Positions 60,301 through 64,000 of a DNA stretch of 64,000 nucleotides are shown one piece after another (position 1 is the stretch's first letter; each line of letters begins with the position of its first letter). Where the stretch lies: NCBI RefSeq assembly GCF_037975245.1, contig NC_092578.1, positions 14,554,321 through 14,618,320 on the forward strand, written 5' to 3'. Made by a program: the position numbers and the translations under genes. The notes below the pieces were generated by a model, which saw only the letters and a program-made list of their open reading frames with translations, did no database searches and was not told the DNA's origin. This DNA comes from Apostichopus japonicus. Taxonomy: Eukaryota > Echinodermata > Holothuroidea > Aspidochirotida > Stichopodidae.

Positions 60301-60354
60301 TAAATTAAATACAAACAAAGTCAGGCAAAATATACGACTCTTCACATTTGCCAT
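34146..60354 (-). CDS. ITGA: Integrin alpha chain without I domain; one exon not located
   Basis: Type I membrane receptor subunit that pairs with a beta chain for matrix adhesion. Twenty-nine exons are placed, with phases that agree across every adjacent pair: 60354-60173, 59406-59285, 58715-58630, 57824-57698, 56660-56599, 56093-56048, 55833-55756, 55061-54976, 53951-53836, 53401-53305, 52655-52547, 52264-52173, 51606-51516, 50873-50828, 49789-49688, 49322-49267, 48650-48499, 47676-47548, 46167-46020, 42185-42105, 40611-40529, 40099-40019, 39682-39607, 38154-37990, 37439-37152, 36301-36275, 35525-35424, 34958-34836, 34250-34146. The total is about 1,020 codons; one exon (length 3n+2) is missing between 47548 and 46167. 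Human alpha-V is 1,048 residues. No I domain lies between propeller blades, and a dibasic cleavage site is present, as in the alpha-5/V/8/PS2 group; the exact orthologue is not settled. Confidence 0.95.
37152..46167 (-). CDS. ITGA: Integrin alpha exons 20-26: calf domains and furin site
   Basis: LTVTVENSGDEAYESKLHV and the cysteine pair in IICKEQRSLSRVVCDLGNP (exon 42185-42105) identify calf-1; FVMTFDIQS, EISLEPKIDV, NNNGPGTIGNATLRVRWP and CDVIKSSINPE identify calf-2. Exon 37439-37152 encodes RNRQRR, a furin-type site that would cut the precursor into heavy and light chains, followed by a cysteine pair in CVLIECSL. The LINE fragment and hAT copy B sit in the two largest introns. Confidence 0.9.
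40640..41790 (-). mobile_element. Degenerate LINE (CR1-type) reverse transcriptase fragment
   Basis: The minus strand reads GMIFADDTQVYVSM (RT catalytic FADD box), TIEQLESCINEIKTW, then with frameshifts and stops DNKTELMHVSS, IRKIRQIRKYL and KSRLDCCNSLLFGLP, all in the order of CR1-like RT. It lies in the integrin intron between 42105 and 40611, sense to the gene. Inactive. Confidence 0.85.
42848..43941 (-). mobile_element. hAT-like non-autonomous element, copy B (1094 bp)
   Basis: Exact 8-bp duplication CGATGCGT at 42840-42847 and 43942-43949. Same length and interior as 29963-31056, but inverted. Lies in an integrin intron just beyond the exon 42185-42105. Two internal GCGGAGCG blocks (near 43505-43562 and 43850-43895) match those of copy A. 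Confidence 0.92.
47548..49789 (-). CDS. ITGA: Integrin alpha exons 15-18: thigh domain
   Basis: Begins with TRPIIRPLLQITFDPE, equivalent to the ARPVV start of thigh domains, then FKVTINMKYEGKG, FSLEITVDSEKVKHRAEF, DVEFSITLTAVLK and IDLPPGEIAPVVDGETRTLKKQ. The next expected piece, the CGxDNxC segment opening calf-1, was not found. Confidence 0.88.
49843..49879. repeat. Perfect 17-bp hairpin with 3-base loop
   Basis: ACCAGGGAGTTGTTATG, loop GAA, then its exact reverse complement. Lies in an integrin intron, 54 bases before exon 49789-49688 in gene direction. A shorter relative occurs at 28306-28330. Confidence 0.9.
50828..60354 (-). CDS. ITGA: Integrin alpha exons 1-14: signal peptide and beta-propeller
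   Basis: Exon 1 starts at the ATG 60354-60352 with a hydrophobic signal peptide (about residues 1-27, ending VFG) followed by YNLDIHSP and YFGFSADVH, the usual start of mature alpha chains. FG-GAP repeats follow: LIIGAPLQDNG, SHQWLGATVRS, CQAGMDGDL, FILGTPGSYGHQGN, YAVGYGRFTG, YFGYSLAVADFNDDGFDDIVVGAP, FGLSVTAIGDINDDGVNDVAVGAP, and FGYFIRGGRDADKNTYPDLIVG. The D-x-N/D-x-D/N loops of the last three are Ca2+-binding sites. Exon 11 (52655-52547) uses a GC donor (GCAAGT). The introns hold a foldback element and a CATCGT-rich microsatellite. Confidence 0.93.
53990..54190 (+). repeat. Imperfect CATCGT/CATCGTC microsatellite
   Basis: About 200 bp of interrupted ATCGTC/ATTGTC units in the integrin intron between exons 55061-54976 and 53951-53836. 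The ORF over it is not a gene. Confidence 0.85.
56706..57301. mobile_element. Foldback element (596 bp) made of tandem subunits
   Basis: Ends TACGGAAGCG / CGCTTCCGTA, flanked by ATTATC at 56700-56705 and 57302-57307. The left arm (to about 57120) is five to six tandem units of 50-60 bp containing GACGTTTTGCCGAGATACAA and AAGTCGTCAAAATGAC. The right arm carries about three units inverted, so the element folds back on itself. In the integrin intron between 57698 and 56660. Confidence 0.88.
58889..59045 (+). repeat. Tandem duplication of about 80 bp
   Basis: The block from GCTTTGTCGTTTGCTCAATC to CCCAAAGGAGGGGAAGAT occurs twice head to tail with few differences. Confidence 0.88.
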
Positions 60355-62200
<1,846 letters not shown>

Positions 62201-62219
62201 TGAGTGCAGTAATACTTGG

Positions 62220-62945
62220 GTAGAAATACTCGAATCCGGACCTGCATTCGAGTGCAATTTTTGTGGAATAGGATTCGGATTGACTTGGACTCGACTTGTA
62301 CTTATCTAGGACTCGGACTGCGATAAATTCGGACATTAGACCGAGTCAAGGCGAGTTCATCAATATTTTCAATCCTTATTTTTGTTTCATTTTATAGACA
62401 CTCAATTATGTGATTGACATTGAACTAAAGTGTTGGATATACAAAGGGAGAGAGAAAGACATTGTGTATACCTATAAAAACTTGTAAAATTCAGAACAAT
62501 ATTGAGCAAACCGTAAACTGGGAGGCCTCGGCTCTGGCAGTCTGGCAGAGGGAGGGGGTAGTCAAAACCCGGTGTATAGAGGGCTTGCGAGTGAAACTCC
62601 TTCAGTATTTTGGTGGGCTAGTTACATCTCCCGAAAGGGTGGTTGGGTCAGCCAGATCTGGGCAACCTACCCCCACAACAACTTTCCTCAGGTTGGTTCT
62701 TGTCTAGTTAAATGCTTCCGTTCTGATTAAAATGCTTGTCTAGTTTGCGCCATTTAGTCTTATTTTCCCCTTGTTTTACTGCTTTATTTTATTCACTATA
62801 CGTGAATCGGACTTGTATCGATGTGCCTTAATTTGGACTCTGAAGTTGTCTCGAACTCCGTCTGCTTTGGACTCGGCCTTTTTTCGGACTCGCTGGTTGA
62901 ACTCGGAATCGTACCTAATAGACTTGAGTACAGCCTTGGTGAATA
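62220..62945. repeat. Degenerate GGACTCG-rich repeats
   Basis: Words such as GGACTCG, GACTTGGACTCG and CGGACTTG recur at 62220-62350 and 62800-62945. Non-coding. The rest, to 64000, shows no gene I can support. Confidence 0.5.
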
Positions 62946-64000
62946 TCGGAAAGTGTGTTAATAGATCCGAATTTCAAAGTTGTATATAGGTGATCCCAAA
63001 ATTCTATACAGATATACACAATGTTAAATTTAGTGTGTAAGTAGGGTCAATAAAATCATTTTGCATACACGCACACGCGACAAGTTAGGATGATAACCAA
63101 AAAAGAATATTCCTCGAAATATTATGCAATTGACCAAATGTTTTTTCCCCATTCACTATACACAATCACAAGTAAATATGAAACTGCATCATAACAGGAA
63201 AACATCTTTATCGAACAGGATGCACATTTTAGTGAAAAGTTGAGTCATCTTCAGACCACTTTATGACTTGAAATATCAGCGTAGGAAAGTTGCTTATTGG
63301 TGTGTAAAGAAGCAGGGTTATGACGAAAATCTACGCGGTCATGATGATATGCAAAATGAAAGGTGCCGTGTATGGTTAATATGATCAGCTATGCCGGGAG
63401 GGTCGCTTACACCTACTATATAGTGATAACTTCAACAACGCTGTAGAGATCATGCTCATTATACGATTTAGTGTGCTCCTCAACAGGACCATCTGTATGG
63501 AGAATATGCTACCCTACTATTGAATGTACTGGTGCTTCGAAAGGCCATAGTAGAATTTCCTATATAATAGCGTAGAGTTTTATAACTAGCGCCATCATAT
63601 GCATGATTCAGATTATTTAACGTTTCTTTGTTTGATTGCATGTAGCTCTGTTATAACATATTGTAGGTATCTTACCGCTATATATTGCTACCATTGACTT
63701 ACACGCTCAATTCGTCACATTCCAATGATGCTAGAACTTTAGGGGCATGTTTTCCAGAGGGACTGAGAAATCATTTGAAGCAAAAATAAATATGAGCAGC
63801 ACAAATTTCATTTTGTGGGCAGTATAAGTATAGCCTACCACATCGAATGAAATGTAAATTTCTATCCTAAGCTCACCAACATAGAAATATTTCTCAATGT
63901 TGTAAGTACATTCTATACACAGGTATTCCCCCTTGAGAGCTTGGTGTACCATATTGTTTATAGTTCTTGCGGTAGGAAAATTAAAATAGGAATAGGTGAG

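Overview
This is nuclear DNA of an animal, not a prokaryote or organelle. Coding sequence is cut into many short exons with GT-AG (once GC-AG) introns, the sequence is AT-rich, and introns and spacers are full of transposon remains. The gene set (carbonyl reductase, PNKP, an integrin alpha chain without an I domain) and the repeat types (Penelope-like, CR1-type LINE, hAT-like and TTAA-type MITEs, Ty3/gypsy) fit an invertebrate deuterostome, plausibly an echinoderm. The species assignment is inference only.

Layout. 1-2427 (minus): 5' part of a Ty3/gypsy-type retrotransposon (open gag/protease frame running off the left edge, primer-binding site, start of an LTR). 5006-8071 (plus): carbonyl reductase (CBR1-like SDR), five exons, first short exon not found. 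10683-24078 (minus): a complete PNKP gene, 16 coding exons, 647 codons, with FHA, long charged linker, phosphatase and kinase modules. It is tail-to-tail with CBR1, and opposing poly(A) signals lie about 40 bp apart near 10.45-10.49 kb. 24.1-34.1 kb: gene-free spacer packed with MITEs. 34146-60354 (minus): an integrin alpha gene, 29 coding exons placed and one (about 20-30 codons near 46.2-47.5 kb) not located. 60.4-64 kb: upstream flank with a (TA)~100 microsatellite abutting a LINE fragment.

Mobile DNA. PNKP introns hold a 5'-truncated Penelope-like element with a hammerhead-like motif, a LINE 3' end and a TTAA-flanked MITE. The spacer holds a second copy of that MITE, another TTAA MITE (805 bp), a 1022-bp element with an 8-bp duplication, and a 1094-bp hAT-like element (copy A) nested in an older repeat. 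A second 1094-bp copy lies 12 kb away, inverted, in an integrin intron, with its own 8-bp duplication. Another integrin intron carries a 596-bp foldback element built of tandem units.

The three host genes do unrelated jobs: NADPH-dependent carbonyl reduction in the cytosol, DNA strand-break end repair in the nucleus, and cell-matrix adhesion at the plasma membrane. I see no evidence that they act together. The most unusual content is the young nested MITE architecture, the ribozyme-like motif, and exact inverted repeats in both coding and non-coding DNA.
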